Positions 8,452-17,565 of a stretch of 53,292 bases of DNA are shown piece by piece. The translations under genes and the position numbers were made by a program. The stretch covers positions 1-53,292 of the forward strand of contig CAIRMO010000148.1 in NCBI GenBank assembly GCA_903879705.1, read 5' to 3'. Origin of the DNA: an uncultured Candidatus Competibacteraceae bacterium (GTDB lineage Bacteria > Pseudomonadota > Gammaproteobacteria > Competibacterales > Competibacteraceae). The notes below the pieces were generated by a model. That model saw only the letters and a program-made list of their open reading frames with translations. It was not told where the DNA came from and made no database searches. Within the stretch, counting starts at the first letter, position 1, and each line of letters opens with the position of its first letter.

Positions 8452-9024
8452 ATGAAACTCAGTGTATGGGCTAAATTACAAGGGTTGCAGTACAGGTCGG
8501 CCTGGAAGATGTGGAAGGCCGGTAAGCTGCCGGTTCCCGCCGAACAACTGCCGACCGGGACGATCATCGTGCATCCGCCGGCGGCGACTGCCGATAGCGG
8601 CGTGGCGTTGTATATCCGGGTGTCCAGCGCCAGCCAGCGAGCCGACCTGGATCGCCAAGTGGCTCGTTTGGCGGTGTATGCCGCTGAAAACGGCCTGCGC
8701 GTCGTGGAGGTCGTCAAGGAAATCGGATCGGGGCTGAACGGTCACCGGCGCGGTTTGATACGGCTGTTGCGCAATCCGAAGGTTACGACCGTGGTGGTCG
8801 AACACCGCGACCGCCTGATACCGTTTGGCTTTGGGTACATCGAAGCGGCGCTGGCGGCGCAAGGCCGGACAGTCGTCGTGATCGATCCTGCCGAAGTCCA
8901 GGATGACCTGGGGCAGGATGTAGCCGAAGTACTCACCTCGCTGTGCGCCCAGTTATACGGTCAGCGGGGCGCAACGAACCGGGCAAAACGCGCCTTGGCG
9001 GCGATGGCGTGCGAACTGTCCTGA
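8452..9024 (+). CDS. IS607-family serine recombinase (TnpA-like), 190 aa, without tnpB
   Basis: The N-terminal ~45 residues form a MerR-like winged helix (VWAKLQGLQYRSAWKMWKAG), as in IS607 transposases. The resolvase-type catalytic domain follows: YIRVSSASQRADLDRQ supplies the nucleophilic serine, GSGLNGHRRGLIRLL comes next, and VEHRDRLIPFGFGYIEAAL is the conserved RDR-type motif. Length is normal for IS607 TnpA (roughly 190-215 residues). The partner tnpB gene that usually follows is missing: the stop codon is one base from the stop of rnc on the other strand, and the start is 14 bases from the start of era. The frame and catalytic residues look intact, so this is either a very recent remnant or a retained solo recombinase. 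Confidence 0.87.
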   Translation: MKLSVWAKLQGLQYRSAWKMWKAGKLPVPAEQLPTGTIIVHPPAATADSGVALYIRVSSASQRADLDRQVARLAVYAAENGLRVVEVVKEIGSGLNGHRRGLIRLLRNPKVTTVVVEHRDRLIPFGFGYIEAALAAQGRTVVVIDPAEVQDDLGQDVAEVLTSLCAQLYGQRGATNRAKRALAAMACELS

Positions 9025-9025
9025 C

Positions 9026-9691
9026 TCACCGGATTTGTTCCAACGCCTGGCGGGCAGCTTCCTGTTCAGCTTTGCGGCGACTGCTACCTAACGCGACGGC
9101 GCGCACGGCAGCAGTGACGCATTCCACGACAAAACTCTGCAAGTGCGGCTCGCCGCGAATTTCCAGCACGTTATAGATCGGCAAAGGCTGCTGATGGGCT
9201 TGCAGATGTTCCTGCAAGCGGGTTTTTGGATCTTTCAGCTCGCTGGCGCTGACCAATCCGGCCAGCCAGTCCCGGTACAGCCGCAGGATCAAATCACGAC
9301 AGGCGACGAAACCGCCGTCCAGATACACCGCCGCAAAAATCGCCTCCAGCGTGTCCGACAGGATCGATTCACGCCGGAAACTGCCGCTTTTCAATTCACC
9401 CGGTCCCATCCGCAACCAGTCGCCCAGTTTCAGGCCACGCGCCAGTTCCGCCAGCGTTTCGCCCTTGACCAGGCTGGCCCGCAACCGGCTCATCTCGCCT
9501 TCGCTGGCACCGGGGTACTGCTGGAACAGATACTCAGCGATGATCAGGTTCAGCAGGGCATCACCCAGAAATTCCAGCCGTTCGTTATTGCGGGCAGAAA
9601 CGCTGCGGTGGGTCAACGCTTCTTCGAGCAGGGCGGGCTGCTGGAAACCGTAATCCAGCGTAGCGCACAACCGGCTGAGTGGCGGGTTCAC
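9026..9691 (-). CDS. rnc: Ribonuclease III, 221 aa
   Basis: RNase III cleaves double-stranded RNA in rRNA and mRNA maturation. The signature NERLEFLGDALLNLIIAEYLF (residues ~36-56) carries the first acidic metal ligands and DTLEAIFAAVYLDGG the second. The C-terminal dsRNA-binding domain starts near DPKTRLQEHLQ and ends SSRRKAEQEAARQAL. The start is GTG at 9691, overlapping the stop of the DUF4845 gene in a GTGA, so translation is probably coupled. Length agrees with the ~226-residue E. coli enzyme. Downstream era has been displaced by the recombinase gene. Confidence 0.96.
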   Translation of the reverse strand: MNPPLSRLCATLDYGFQQPALLEEALTHRSVSARNNERLEFLGDALLNLIIAEYLFQQYPGASEGEMSRLRASLVKGETLAELARGLKLGDWLRMGPGELKSGSFRRESILSDTLEAIFAAVYLDGGFVACRDLILRLYRDWLAGLVSASELKDPKTRLQEHLQAHQQPLPIYNVLEIRGEPHLQSFVVECVTAAVRAVALGSSRRKAEQEAARQALEQIR

Positions 9692-10086
9692 TGGAGTGCA
9701 ATAGTTTCGTTGACCTTCAGCACCACATACAGCCCGTAAAACAGCTCGGTCTCTTCCTGATAAACCAGTTCCAACACCCGGGTATTGCGGTCGTTCTTGA
9801 TCTTCAGATCGCGGGCCTTGACTTTATCGACATAGCCAATATCAAACCGTTTCTGGATAGCGTTCTGAATGTCCGACGGACTCATCTGCGCCAGTTGCGG
9901 TTCCTTGCGGATGCTCTCGATGGTGGATTTGATCGTGTAGTACTGGATGTACATCGGAACCACCTTCATCCCAATCAACCCGATGAACGCGATCACAATG
10001 ATGATCAGCAACATGCCAATCAGGGTCATGCCACCTTGTTGCCCATTGCCTTTCGGCTTTCCTTTCAGCCACCGTCTGGTTTGCAT
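9688..10086 (-). CDS. DUF4845 membrane protein, 132 aa
   Basis: This small protein has a basic start (MQTRRWLKGKPKGNGQQGG), then a type IV pilin-like hydrophobic segment MTLIGMLLIIIVIAFIGLIG, and a ~95-residue soluble tail ending LKVNETIAL. Proteins of this family sit between lepB and rnc in many gammaproteobacteria. Their function is unknown to me. The ATG at 10086 is chosen because GAGGAAA lies seven bases upstream; longer versions would overlap lepB. The stop overlaps the rnc start. Confidence 0.82.
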   Translation of the reverse strand: MQTRRWLKGKPKGNGQQGGMTLIGMLLIIIVIAFIGLIGMKVVPMYIQYYTIKSTIESIRKEPQLAQMSPSDIQNAIQKRFDIGYVDKVKARDLKIKNDRNTRVLELVYQEETELFYGLYVVLKVNETIALQ

Positions 10087-10115
10087 CTTGCGTTTCCTCC
10101 TCAGTTGTCGGTTGT

Positions 10116-10955
10116 CTACTGAATACTGTTGCCAATTCGCCCACACCGGCCGTTCAAAGTAATGCAATCCAGATTCATCCAGATGAAGAACGCCTTGCCG
10201 ATCAGGTTTTCTTCCGGCAGCGGCCCCCACACCCGGCTGTCGCTGCTGTTGTCGCGGTTGTCGCCCATCATGAAGTAGTGGCGGTCGGGCACCTGATAGT
10301 CCCAGGCCGTGGTTCCATCGGGTTCCCGGCGTAATTGCAGGCCCGGCCAGAATCCGGTCAACGGCCAGCGGCCATCAGTCAGCATCTGGATGTGATGGTT
10401 GATCGAACCCAGTTGCTCATCAAATTGCTGGTAGCCGGAATCAGCCGGATTCGTCGGTAATGACGCCAGCGCCGCCGGCTGGCCGTTGATCAGCAACTGC
10501 CGATTCCGATACTCCAGCCGGTCGCCGGGTAAGCCCACCACCCGCTTGATATAGGCGACCGCGGGTTCACGCGGGTAACGGAACACGGCGACATCGCCCC
10601 GCGCCGGCTGACCGCTGCCGAAAAACCTGGCGTTCAGCACCGGTAAGCGCAAACCATAGGAAAATTTGTTGACCAGAATAAAATCACCATTGAGCAGTGT
10701 GGGCACCATCGAATCCGAAGGAATCCGGAAGGGTTCGACGATGAATGAACGCAGCACCAGCACCGCCAGGATCACCGGGAAAAAGGATTTGGACAGATCG
10801 ACATACCACGGCAGCTTGATCGCGGCGGTGGCTATTTTCGACGCGGCGCTGCCGACTGCGACCCGGCGTGGCGCCAGCACCCACGCATCCAGCAACCAGA
10901 TGCCGCCGGTCAATCCGGTCAGCACCACCAGCACCGCAGCAAAATCAATGTTCAT
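10116..10955 (-). CDS. lepB: Signal peptidase I, 279 aa
   Basis: This inner-membrane serine protease removes signal peptides from exported preproteins. Two N-terminal membrane segments (~5-25 and ~60-72) precede the catalytic Ser in PSDSMVPTLLNGDFILVNK. The catalytic Lys lies in AVAYIKRVVGLPGD, and the family box GDNRDNSSDSR follows. Length and topology fit the gammaproteobacterial enzyme. The start lies nine bases after the lepA stop, so lepA-lepB-DUF4845-rnc read as one operon. Confidence 0.96.
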   Translation of the reverse strand: MNIDFAAVLVVLTGLTGGIWLLDAWVLAPRRVAVGSAASKIATAAIKLPWYVDLSKSFFPVILAVLVLRSFIVEPFRIPSDSMVPTLLNGDFILVNKFSYGLRLPVLNARFFGSGQPARGDVAVFRYPREPAVAYIKRVVGLPGDRLEYRNRQLLINGQPAALASLPTNPADSGYQQFDEQLGSINHHIQMLTDGRWPLTGFWPGLQLRREPDGTTAWDYQVPDRHYFMMGDNRDNSSDSRVWGPLPEENLIGKAFFIWMNLDCITLNGRCGRIGNSIQ

Positions 10956-10964
10956 GGGGGCATC

Positions 10965-12767
10965 TCACAAGTTCTTGTCCATTTGCAGCACCGCCAGAAA
11001 GGCGTCCTGCGGGATTTCTACCTTACCGACCTGCTTCATCCGCTTCTTGCCGGCCTTCTGCTTTTCCAGCAGTTTGCGCTTGCGGGTGATGTCGCCACCG
11101 TAGCACTTGGCGATGACGTTCTTGCGTAACGCCTTGACCGTAGTGCGGGCGATGATCTGGCTGCCCACTGCGGCCTGAATAGCGACTTCAAACATCTGTT
11201 GCGGAATCAGTTGCTTGAGCTTGACCGCCAGATCGTGACCCCGGCGCTGGGCTTGGTCGCGGTGGATGATGACCGACAGCGCGTCCAGTTTTTCACCATT
11301 GATCAACACGTCCAGCCGGACCAGCGGCGCGGCCTGAAACCGCTCAAAGCTGTATTCAAAGGAGGCGAAGCCGCGACTGACCGATTTGAGCCGGTCGAAA
11401 AAGTCCATCACCACTTCACTCATCGGCAGCTCGAAACTCAGTTGCACCTGACTGCTGGTGTAATGCAGGCCGCGCTGCGCTCCACGCTTTTCGATGCACA
11501 GGGTGATGATCGGCCCCAGATGTTCCTGCGGGGTCAGAATGTGGGCGATGATGATCGGTTCGCGCACTTCAGCGATTTCATTGACCGGTGGCAACTTGGC
11601 CGGATTATCGATGGTCAAGGTCTCGCCACCGCTGGTCAACACCTGATAAACCACAGTCGGTGCGGTGGTAATCAAATCAAGGTTGTATTCCCGCTCCAGC
11701 CGCTCCTGGACGATTTCCATGTGCAGCAAACCCAGAAAACCGCAACGGAAGCCAAAGCCCATCGCCTGCGACGTTTCCGGCTCAAAATACAAGGAGGCGT
11801 CGTTCAGCCGCAGCTTCTGTAACGCTTCACGCAAGTTGCCAAAATCATCGGAATCCACCGGGAACAGACCGGCGAACACCCGTGGCTGGATTTTCTGAAA
11901 ACCCGGCAACGGCTCGGTGGCTGGTCGATCCGCGCCGGTGAAGGTATCACCCACCGGCGCGCCGTCAATGTCCCTGATCCCGGCGATGATGTAGCCGACC
12001 TCGCCCGCATTCAACACCGGCTGATCGGTGCGCTTGGGGGTGAAGATGCCGACCGCTTCGACCTGAAAATTGCGCCCGGTCGACATCACCTGGAGCTTCT
12101 GTTTGGGCGTGATCCGACCGTCCATCACCCGAACCAGTGAGATAACGCCGACAAAATTATCGAACCAGGAGTCGATAATCAGCGCCTTGAGCGGGCCGTC
12201 CGGATCGCCTTGCGGCGCCGGGATACGGGCGATGATTTCTTCCAGCAGCTCAGGAACGCCCAGGCCGCTCTTGGCGCTGACCCGCAGGGCGTGGCTGGCG
12301 TCCAGACCGATGATGTCGCCGATCTCATGCGCTGCCCGCTCCGGGTCCGCCGAGGGCAAGTCGATTTTGTTCAGCACCGGCAGCACTTCCAGACCCTGCT
12401 CCATCGCGGTGTAGCAGTTGGCGACGCTTTGCGCCTCGACCCCCTGGGCGGCGTCCACCACCAGCAACGCGCCTTCACAGGCGGCCAGCGAGCGCGAAAC
12501 TTCGTAGGAAAAGTCCACATGCCCGGGGGTGTCGATGAAGTTCAACTGGTAAATCTGGCCGTCGCGGGCCGGGTAGCGCAAGGAGACACTCTGCGCCTTG
12601 ATGGTGATGCCGCGCTCCCGCTCCAGGTCCATCGAGTCAAGCACCTGATCGGCCATTTCCCGTTCGCTCAGGCCGCCGCAAATCTGGATGAATCGATCAG
12701 CGAGAGTCGATTTACCGTGATCAATATGGGCAATAATGGAAAAGTTGCGAACGGTGTCCTGTTTCAA
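10965..12767 (-). CDS. lepA: Elongation factor 4 (LepA), ~600 aa
   Basis: LepA is a membrane-associated translational GTPase that acts on stalled or mistranslocated ribosomes. G1 [14 protein letters not shown]3 DTPGHVDF and G4 NKIDLP are visible, followed by the LepA-specific C-terminal domain ending [20 protein letters not shown]. The TTG at 12767 ([20 protein letters not shown]) is preferred because it gives 600 residues, matching the family (~599). An ATG at 12860 in the same frame would add 31 residues not expected in LepA. AAGAGAA lies a few bases upstream of the TTG. Confidence 0.95.
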   Translation of the reverse strand: MKQDTVRNFSIIAHIDHGKSTLADRFIQICGGLSEREMADQVLDSMDLERERGITIKAQSVSLRYPARDGQIYQLNFIDTPGHVDFSYEVSRSLAACEGALLVVDAAQGVEAQSVANCYTAMEQGLEVLPVLNKIDLPSADPERAAHEIGDIIGLDASHALRVSAKSGLGVPELLEEIIARIPAPQGDPDGPLKALIIDSWFDNFVGVISLVRVMDGRITPKQKLQVMSTGRNFQVEAVGIFTPKRTDQPVLNAGEVGYIIAGIRDIDGAPVGDTFTGADRPATEPLPGFQKIQPRVFAGLFPVDSDDFGNLREALQKLRLNDASLYFEPETSQAMGFGFRCGFLGLLHMEIVQERLEREYNLDLITTAPTVVYQVLTSGGETLTIDNPAKLPPVNEIAEVREPIIIAHILTPQEHLGPIITLCIEKRGAQRGLHYTSSQVQLSFELPMSEVVMDFFDRLKSVSRGFASFEYSFERFQAAPLVRLDVLINGEKLDALSVIIHRDQAQRRGHDLAVKLKQLIPQQMFEVAIQAAVGSQIIARTTVKALRKNVIAKCYGGDITRKRKLLEKQKAGKKRMKQVGKVEIPQDAFLAVLQMDKNL

Positions 12768-12899
12768 TCCGGGTTCTCTTGGAAGAATGCGCGATGCTGA
12801 AAAAGTAGCTAGGCGGAGGGTTTGCCGGCTGATCAATCCCGGCTCGATTGGAGGAGTCATCGCGGCAGGTAAAAACCAGGGCGGGGGATTATAGCGGGA

Positions 12900-13373
12900 T
12901 CAGCGCGGAGAAAGCACACCGCCAGGTGCGTTTGCCGGAAGCACCCGATGCAACACCACGGGCTGATAACGGGGGTCATGCCGCAGTCGGCGGGATAGAG
13001 TACGCACCGCCAGAAAGCCCAGCCCCAAGCCCAGCACGCCGAGCAGAATCACCGGCTCTTCGCCGGCCCCGGCGAAAGCGGATTCACCCAGCAAGGCACC
13101 CGCCAGCAACAGCACGAGCGGCAGCAGATAAGCCAGCAGCGCCCCGCGCAGCAAGACGCCATCAGCCAGACCCACGATCACGACATCACCGGCCTGCAAC
13201 GGTAATTCCGACATCGCCCGCACCCGGGTCGAACGTCCGCTCCAGACCTTGGCCAGCGCCGCCGTCCCGCACCCGGCGCTGGCATGGCACGCACCGCAAG
13301 CCGACTGGCGCTGAATGTCCAGCCAGACATAGCCGGGACCGACCTCCGCTACCACGGCACGCTCTTCGATCAT
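12900..13373 (-). CDS. rseC: SoxR-reducing system / sigma-E positive regulator RseC (MucC), 157 aa
   Basis: The N-terminal domain carries a cysteine cluster (QSACGACHASAGCGTA, four Cys) typical of RseC/MucC. Two hydrophobic helices follow at ~78-97 and ~103-121, with a basic tail. RseC proteins are inner-membrane modulators of sigma-E activity and are also linked to the Rsx electron-transfer complex. Its ATG overlaps the rseB stop in an ATGA, so the two are translationally coupled. Confidence 0.9.
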   Translation of the reverse strand: MIEERAVVAEVGPGYVWLDIQRQSACGACHASAGCGTAALAKVWSGRSTRVRAMSELPLQAGDVVIVGLADGVLLRGALLAYLLPLVLLLAGALLGESAFAGAGEEPVILLGVLGLGLGFLAVRTLSRRLRHDPRYQPVVLHRVLPANAPGGVLSPR

Positions 13374-14365
13374 GGCTGGGCGGCTTCATCAGCGCGGTGA
13401 ATAGCGACGGCGATACGCTCCACCGTTGCGGCCGGCGTCTCGCCCACCACCAGCACCTGATACCCGTCTACGGTGGCGCCAAAGGCGTTCATCGAACCGA
13501 GCTGGGACGCACCCTGCAACAGCGCTGGCGTTCCGTCCAGTTTTTCCAGAAACACTGAAATGGTGGCTAGCCCGTCAGCAAAGACCAGATGTTCGGTTTG
13601 GCGCCGGTCGGCCGTCTTGGCAAAGCGGTTGTGCAGCACTTTGACGAAGCCATCGGGGATTTGCTCGACCCGCCAAACCGATTGCGTCACCGGATCGCCG
13701 GGCGTTGCCTGCGGATTGTCGCCGGGCGGGCTGGCGGGTAACGCGGCCGGAGCCTCAAACTCGGCTTCATCGATCTGCGGTTTAATCTGGAAATCGGTGA
13801 ACATCAATTGTTCAATCGGATAGCCCTTTTCATCCAGCAGCACCGAGCGCAGCACCATACCGGTGCCTCGATCCAGCCATAGCCGATAACCGAACCGCCA
13901 GTGGTCCCGAGGCTGAATGGCGATCACCTGGGTATCCAGCCCGGCGACCCGATCATCGCCCAGCAGGGCAAAGTCGTAATGGCCTTCCAGCCGGCCCAGT
14001 TCGCTGGGGATGGAGACGGGAAAGGGGGAACGCGGATAGTGGCCGTCGGCGGAGTTGGCTTGCGGATCCGCCGACCGGCAGATCACGCTGTTATTGGCGA
14101 CCACGATTTCCCGGGGTGGCCCGCTCAGCGAGAACAGCCGCTGTCGTTCCCCTTCGAGACCACCGCGATGCACGATCCGCATCGCTTCAAGATGCGAACC
14201 CTGAATATAAATGAAGGTGCCTTCATAGCTGAGGGCCTGGGCCGACTGGATCATTCGTTCCAGCCATTGTCTGGCCGAGGCGGTATCCGGCGGGGGCCGG
14301 CCAGCAGAAGACCAGGAGCCGGCAGCGAGCGCCAGGGCGGCGCAATAAATCAGCGTCCGCTTCAT
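13370..14365 (-). CDS. rseB: Sigma-E regulatory protein RseB/MucB, 331 aa
   Basis: RseB is a periplasmic protein that binds the anti-sigma factor RseA and senses lipopolysaccharide or lipoprotein stress. A signal peptide is evident (KRTLIYCAALALAAGSWSSA). The lipoprotein-carrier-like large domain has SARQWLERMIQSAQALSYEG and FGYRLWLDRGTGMVLRS. The small C-terminal domain contains VEQIPDGFVKV and DGLATISVFLEK, both family hallmarks. It sits eight bases downstream of rseA. Length agrees with the family (~318 in E. coli). Confidence 0.95.
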   Translation of the reverse strand: MKRTLIYCAALALAAGSWSSAGRPPPDTASARQWLERMIQSAQALSYEGTFIYIQGSHLEAMRIVHRGGLEGERQRLFSLSGPPREIVVANNSVICRSADPQANSADGHYPRSPFPVSIPSELGRLEGHYDFALLGDDRVAGLDTQVIAIQPRDHWRFGYRLWLDRGTGMVLRSVLLDEKGYPIEQLMFTDFQIKPQIDEAEFEAPAALPASPPGDNPQATPGDPVTQSVWRVEQIPDGFVKVLHNRFAKTADRRQTEHLVFADGLATISVFLEKLDGTPALLQGASQLGSMNAFGATVDGYQVLVVGETPAATVERIAVAIHRADEAAQP

Positions 14366-14373
14366 TCGACGTG

Positions 14374-14982
14374 TTAGCGGCTGTTGGAACCGGTTTGGTA
14401 ACCGACCATGCGCACATAGGGCAACACGCCCTGGACGCTGTTCATGGAGGCGTAGCCGTTGTGGCTGACCAGATAACGGTTCAGGCGAGCCTGGGCCGGA
14501 TCGTTGGTGAGCGGGGGGTTCAGGGCGGCGGCTTGAACCGGGATGCCGATTGATCCGGCAGACGCAGCGGTCTGCGCGATGGGCGTGGATGCGACGTCGG
14601 GCGTCTTCATCTGGATTCCGACCAGGGCGACCAACGCCACTGATGCGGCCAGGCCAAAGCCGGTGACCGGTTTGTACCAGGCCGGTAACGGCTTGATCGT
14701 TGATTGCGGCAGGGGTTCGTTGGCAATGGCCTCATGGATGCGGGCGGCGAAGGCGGGATCCAGCGTGTCAGGCAGATGGCCCTGGAGCGCGTCGCTGATC
14801 AGGTGATAGCGTTCCCAGCAGGCTTGCAACCCACGATCCCGGCTGAGGCGGCGCAAGGCCAGGTTGATTTCCAGCGCGTCAAGTTGTTCATCGACCAGCG
14901 CCGAAAGCTGGCTGGCCGCGAGTTCGATGTTGGCATCGGCAGCAACCGGCGCCGAAAATGGTTCAGCCGTCTGTTCAACCAT
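14374..14982 (-). CDS. rseA: Anti-sigma-E factor RseA/MucA, 202 aa
   Basis: This is a single-pass membrane anti-sigma factor. The N-terminal cytoplasmic domain (AASQLSALVDEQLDALEINLALRRL, DRGLQACWERYHLISDALQG) binds RpoE. A membrane helix lies near residues ~97-113 (VTGFGLAASVALVALVGIQ). The periplasmic tail ends YVRMVGYQTGSNSR, which resembles the MucA tail that contacts MucB. Order rpoE-rseA-rseB-rseC is canonical. No mucD-type protease gene follows. Confidence 0.93.
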   Translation of the reverse strand: MVEQTAEPFSAPVAADANIELAASQLSALVDEQLDALEINLALRRLSRDRGLQACWERYHLISDALQGHLPDTLDPAFAARIHEAIANEPLPQSTIKPLPAWYKPVTGFGLAASVALVALVGIQMKTPDVASTPIAQTAASAGSIGIPVQAAALNPPLTNDPAQARLNRYLVSHNGYASMNSVQGVLPYVRMVGYQTGSNSR

Positions 14983-14997
14983 GACTGTATCTCGAAA

Positions 14998-15573
14998 CTA
15001 GCTCAGTAGTGGACGCAATTTAGTGTCAATCGCTTCCCGCGCCCGGAAAATCCGGGAACGCACGGTGCCGATTGGACACCCCATGGTTTGGGCAATTTCC
15101 TCATAACTCATTCCTTCGAGTTCGCGCAGGGTGATGGCGGTGCGCAGGTCCTCGGGCAGATTCTCAATCGCCTTGAAGATCGTGGCGGCAATTTCATCCT
15201 TGAGCAGCAACCGCTCGGGGGTCTCGTATTCTTTGAGCGGCGATTGGCCTTCATATTGCTCGGCTTCATGAGCGTCGATGTCGGAAACCGGCGGCCGCCG
15301 ACCCTGGGCGACCAGATAATTTTTGGCGGTGTTAATGGCGATCCGGTATAGCCAGGTGTAGAACGCGCTGTCACCGCGAAAGTTTGGCAAGGCCCGGTAG
15401 GCTTTAAGAAACGCCTCCTGGGACACATCCTGGGCTTCGCTGGGATCATGCACATAACGGGAGATCAGCTTGATGATCTTGTGCTGGTATTTGAGTACCA
15501 GCAGATCAAACGCGCGTTTATCGCCTTTTTGGACCCGTTGAACCAGATCGCGATCCAGATGACCTTCGCCCAT
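14998..15573 (-). CDS. rpoE: RNA polymerase sigma factor RpoE (AlgU/sigma-24), 191 aa
   Basis: This ECF sigma factor directs the envelope-stress response. Region 2 reads DKRAFDLLVLKYQHKI and SFRGDSAFYTWLYRIAIN-type sequence; the NTAKNYLVAQGRRPP stretch is almost that of E. coli RpoE. Region 4 has TLRELEGMSYEEIAQTMGCP followed by IGTVRSRIFRAREAID. The start at 15573 (MGEGHLDRDL) has AAGGGG nine bases upstream and gives exactly 191 residues, the length of the E. coli protein. A longer frame upstream lacks family similarity. A sigma-E-like promoter lies about 50-75 bases upstream, pointing to autoregulation. Confidence 0.97.
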   Translation of the reverse strand: MGEGHLDRDLVQRVQKGDKRAFDLLVLKYQHKIIKLISRYVHDPSEAQDVSQEAFLKAYRALPNFRGDSAFYTWLYRIAINTAKNYLVAQGRRPPVSDIDAHEAEQYEGQSPLKEYETPERLLLKDEIAATIFKAIENLPEDLRTAITLRELEGMSYEEIAQTMGCPIGTVRSRIFRAREAIDTKLRPLLS

Positions 15574-15624
15574 CCGGGCAGACCCCTTTATCAATAAGGC
15601 AATGGCGAGTCCCTGCTGGCACGG

Positions 15625-15650
15625 TAGACCGGGGCCGGTTCCGTTAGTTC
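15625..15650 (-). promoter_or_regulatory. Candidate sigma-E autoregulatory promoter for rpoE
   Basis: On the minus strand GAACTA (15650-15645) is separated by 16 bases from TCTA (15628-15625), close to the sigma-E consensus of GGAACTT and TCTGA. It lies 52 bases upstream of the rpoE start. Autoregulation from such a promoter is the rule for rpoE operons; the match here is by eye. Confidence 0.5.
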
Positions 15651-15795
15651 GCAGGGTCGTCAGGATATGGTTATAGTGCTGAATCGGCGGCGGAACGAAA
15701 ACACAGGGTTTCCGCCCCTCAATCCGGCGTACAGCAACGCCATTGTACCCAACATGGGTACTCAAAATAGCCTATTCGCGGAGTTGCTCAAAGCG

Positions 15796-17421
15796 ATGAC
15801 GACCTCCCCGGTTTCCACTGACGTTTTGATCCTGGGCGGCGGCGCCGCCGGCCTCAGTCTGGCGCTGCGGCTGGCTGACGCTGCCCAGGTTACGGTCCTG
15901 ACCAAGGGGCCGCTGCATGAGGGCAGCACTTACTATGCCCAAGGTGGGGTGTCTGCGGTGCTGGACGCCGCCGACTCCATTACCTCGCATATTGAGGATA
16001 CGCTGATCGCCGGGGCCGGTTTGTGCCATGCCGACGCGGTGCGGTTTACGGTCGAGCATGGCCGGGCGGTGATCGAGTGGCTCAGCGCCCAAGGGGTGCT
16101 GTTTACCCGTGAACCCGGTGCCGATTATCACCTGACCCGCGAGGGCGGTCACAGCCATCGGCGGGTGGCCCATGTCGCCGACGCCACTGGGCGGGCGATT
16201 CAAACCACGCTCGATGAACGCGCCCGCAACCATCCGAATATCACCCTGCTGGATCAGCATATCGCGGTGGATTTGCTGACCGGTCGCAAACTGGGACTGG
16301 CCAGCAACCGTTGCCTGGGAGCGTATGTCCTGGATCGGCGCAGCGGGCGGGTGGAGGCGCTGGCGGCCCGGTTTGTGGCGCTGGCGACCGGCGGGGCCAG
16401 CCGGGTTTATCTTTATTCCAGCAATCCCGACGGTTCGACCGGCGATGGTATTGCGATGGCGTGGCGGGCCGGCTGCCGGGTAGCAAATCTGGAGTTCATG
16501 CAGTTTCATCCCACCTGCCTCTATCACCCGCAGGCCAAGAATTTCCTGATTTCCGAGGCGGTGCGCGGTGAGGGTGGTTATTTACTATTGCCGGATGGTA
16601 CCCGGTTCATGCGCCATTTCGACGTGCGGATGGAACTGGCCCCGCGCGACATCGTAGCCCGGGCCATTGACCATGAAATGAAACGCTTGGGCGCGGAATG
16701 CGTGTATCTGGACATCAGCTATAAACCGGCGGCGTTCATTCAGGAGCATTTCCCGAACATTTATGCCAAGTGCCTGGAATTTGGCTTTGACATGACCCGC
16801 CAGCCGATTCCGGTGGTGCCGGCGGCGCACTATACCTGCGGCGGTGTTCTGACCGATCTGCACGGACGGACGGACGTGGAAGGCTTGTATGCAGTGGGTG
16901 AAGTCGCGTTTACCGGGCTGCATGGGGCTAATCGCATGGCCAGCAATTCGTTGCTGGAATGCCTGGTCTTTGCGGCGGCGGCGGCGGACCAGATTCGCCC
17001 GGACCTGGATCGCGTCCCGGACCTGCTGACCTTGCCCGATTGGGACGAGAGCCGGGTCACTGATTCTGATGAAGAAGTGGTGGTGAGCCATAACTGGGCG
17101 GAATTGCGGCAGTTCATGTGGGATTACGTCGGGATCGTCCGTACTAACAAGCGACTGCAACGCGCCCAGCACCGGGTAGATCTGCTGTTGCGGGAGATCG
17201 CTGAATACTACGGCCATTTCCGGATCAGCGGCAATCTGGTGGAACTGCGCAATCTGGCGCAGGTGGCGGATTTGATTATCCGCTGCGCCCTGGCCCGCAA
17301 GGAAAGCCGGGGACTGCATTACACCCTGGACTATTCCAAAGCCGGCGAGACCGCGCCGGTGCGGGATACGGTGCTGGTTCCGGTTAATTTCGCCGGTGCG
17401 GATGCGCCGCCGCACTGGTGA
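15796..17421 (+). CDS. nadB: L-aspartate oxidase, 541 aa
   Basis: NadB is a flavoenzyme that oxidises L-aspartate to iminoaspartate, the first step of NAD biosynthesis. The FAD-binding motif [15 protein letters not shown] is near the N-terminus, followed by [11 protein letters not shown]. Active-site segments are [19 protein letters not shown] and the catalytic-loop [21 protein letters not shown]. The ATG at 15796 gives 541 residues against ~540 in E. coli; an in-frame ATG lies further upstream (about 15754). It is divergent from rpoE, the usual arrangement in gammaproteobacteria. Confidence 0.95.
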   Translation: MTTSPVSTDVLILGGGAAGLSLALRLADAAQVTVLTKGPLHEGSTYYAQGGVSAVLDAADSITSHIEDTLIAGAGLCHADAVRFTVEHGRAVIEWLSAQGVLFTREPGADYHLTREGGHSHRRVAHVADATGRAIQTTLDERARNHPNITLLDQHIAVDLLTGRKLGLASNRCLGAYVLDRRSGRVEALAARFVALATGGASRVYLYSSNPDGSTGDGIAMAWRAGCRVANLEFMQFHPTCLYHPQAKNFLISEAVRGEGGYLLLPDGTRFMRHFDVRMELAPRDIVARAIDHEMKRLGAECVYLDISYKPAAFIQEHFPNIYAKCLEFGFDMTRQPIPVVPAAHYTCGGVLTDLHGRTDVEGLYAVGEVAFTGLHGANRMASNSLLECLVFAAAAADQIRPDLDRVPDLLTLPDWDESRVTDSDEEVVVSHNWAELRQFMWDYVGIVRTNKRLQRAQHRVDLLLREIAEYYGHFRISGNLVELRNLAQVADLIIRCALARKESRGLHYTLDYSKAGETAPVRDTVLVPVNFAGADAPPHW

Positions 17422-17565
17422 GTGCGTACAGGAGCGAAGTTTTGACTACAATGCTCGTCGGGATTGCAACTTCGGTGCGCTTGAATGTTGATTGCCAAGC
17501 CCTTACAGGCTGAGTGCCCACTGCCACAGTGAGCCTGAAAGCTGGGACTTCTTACGGAAATTCTG

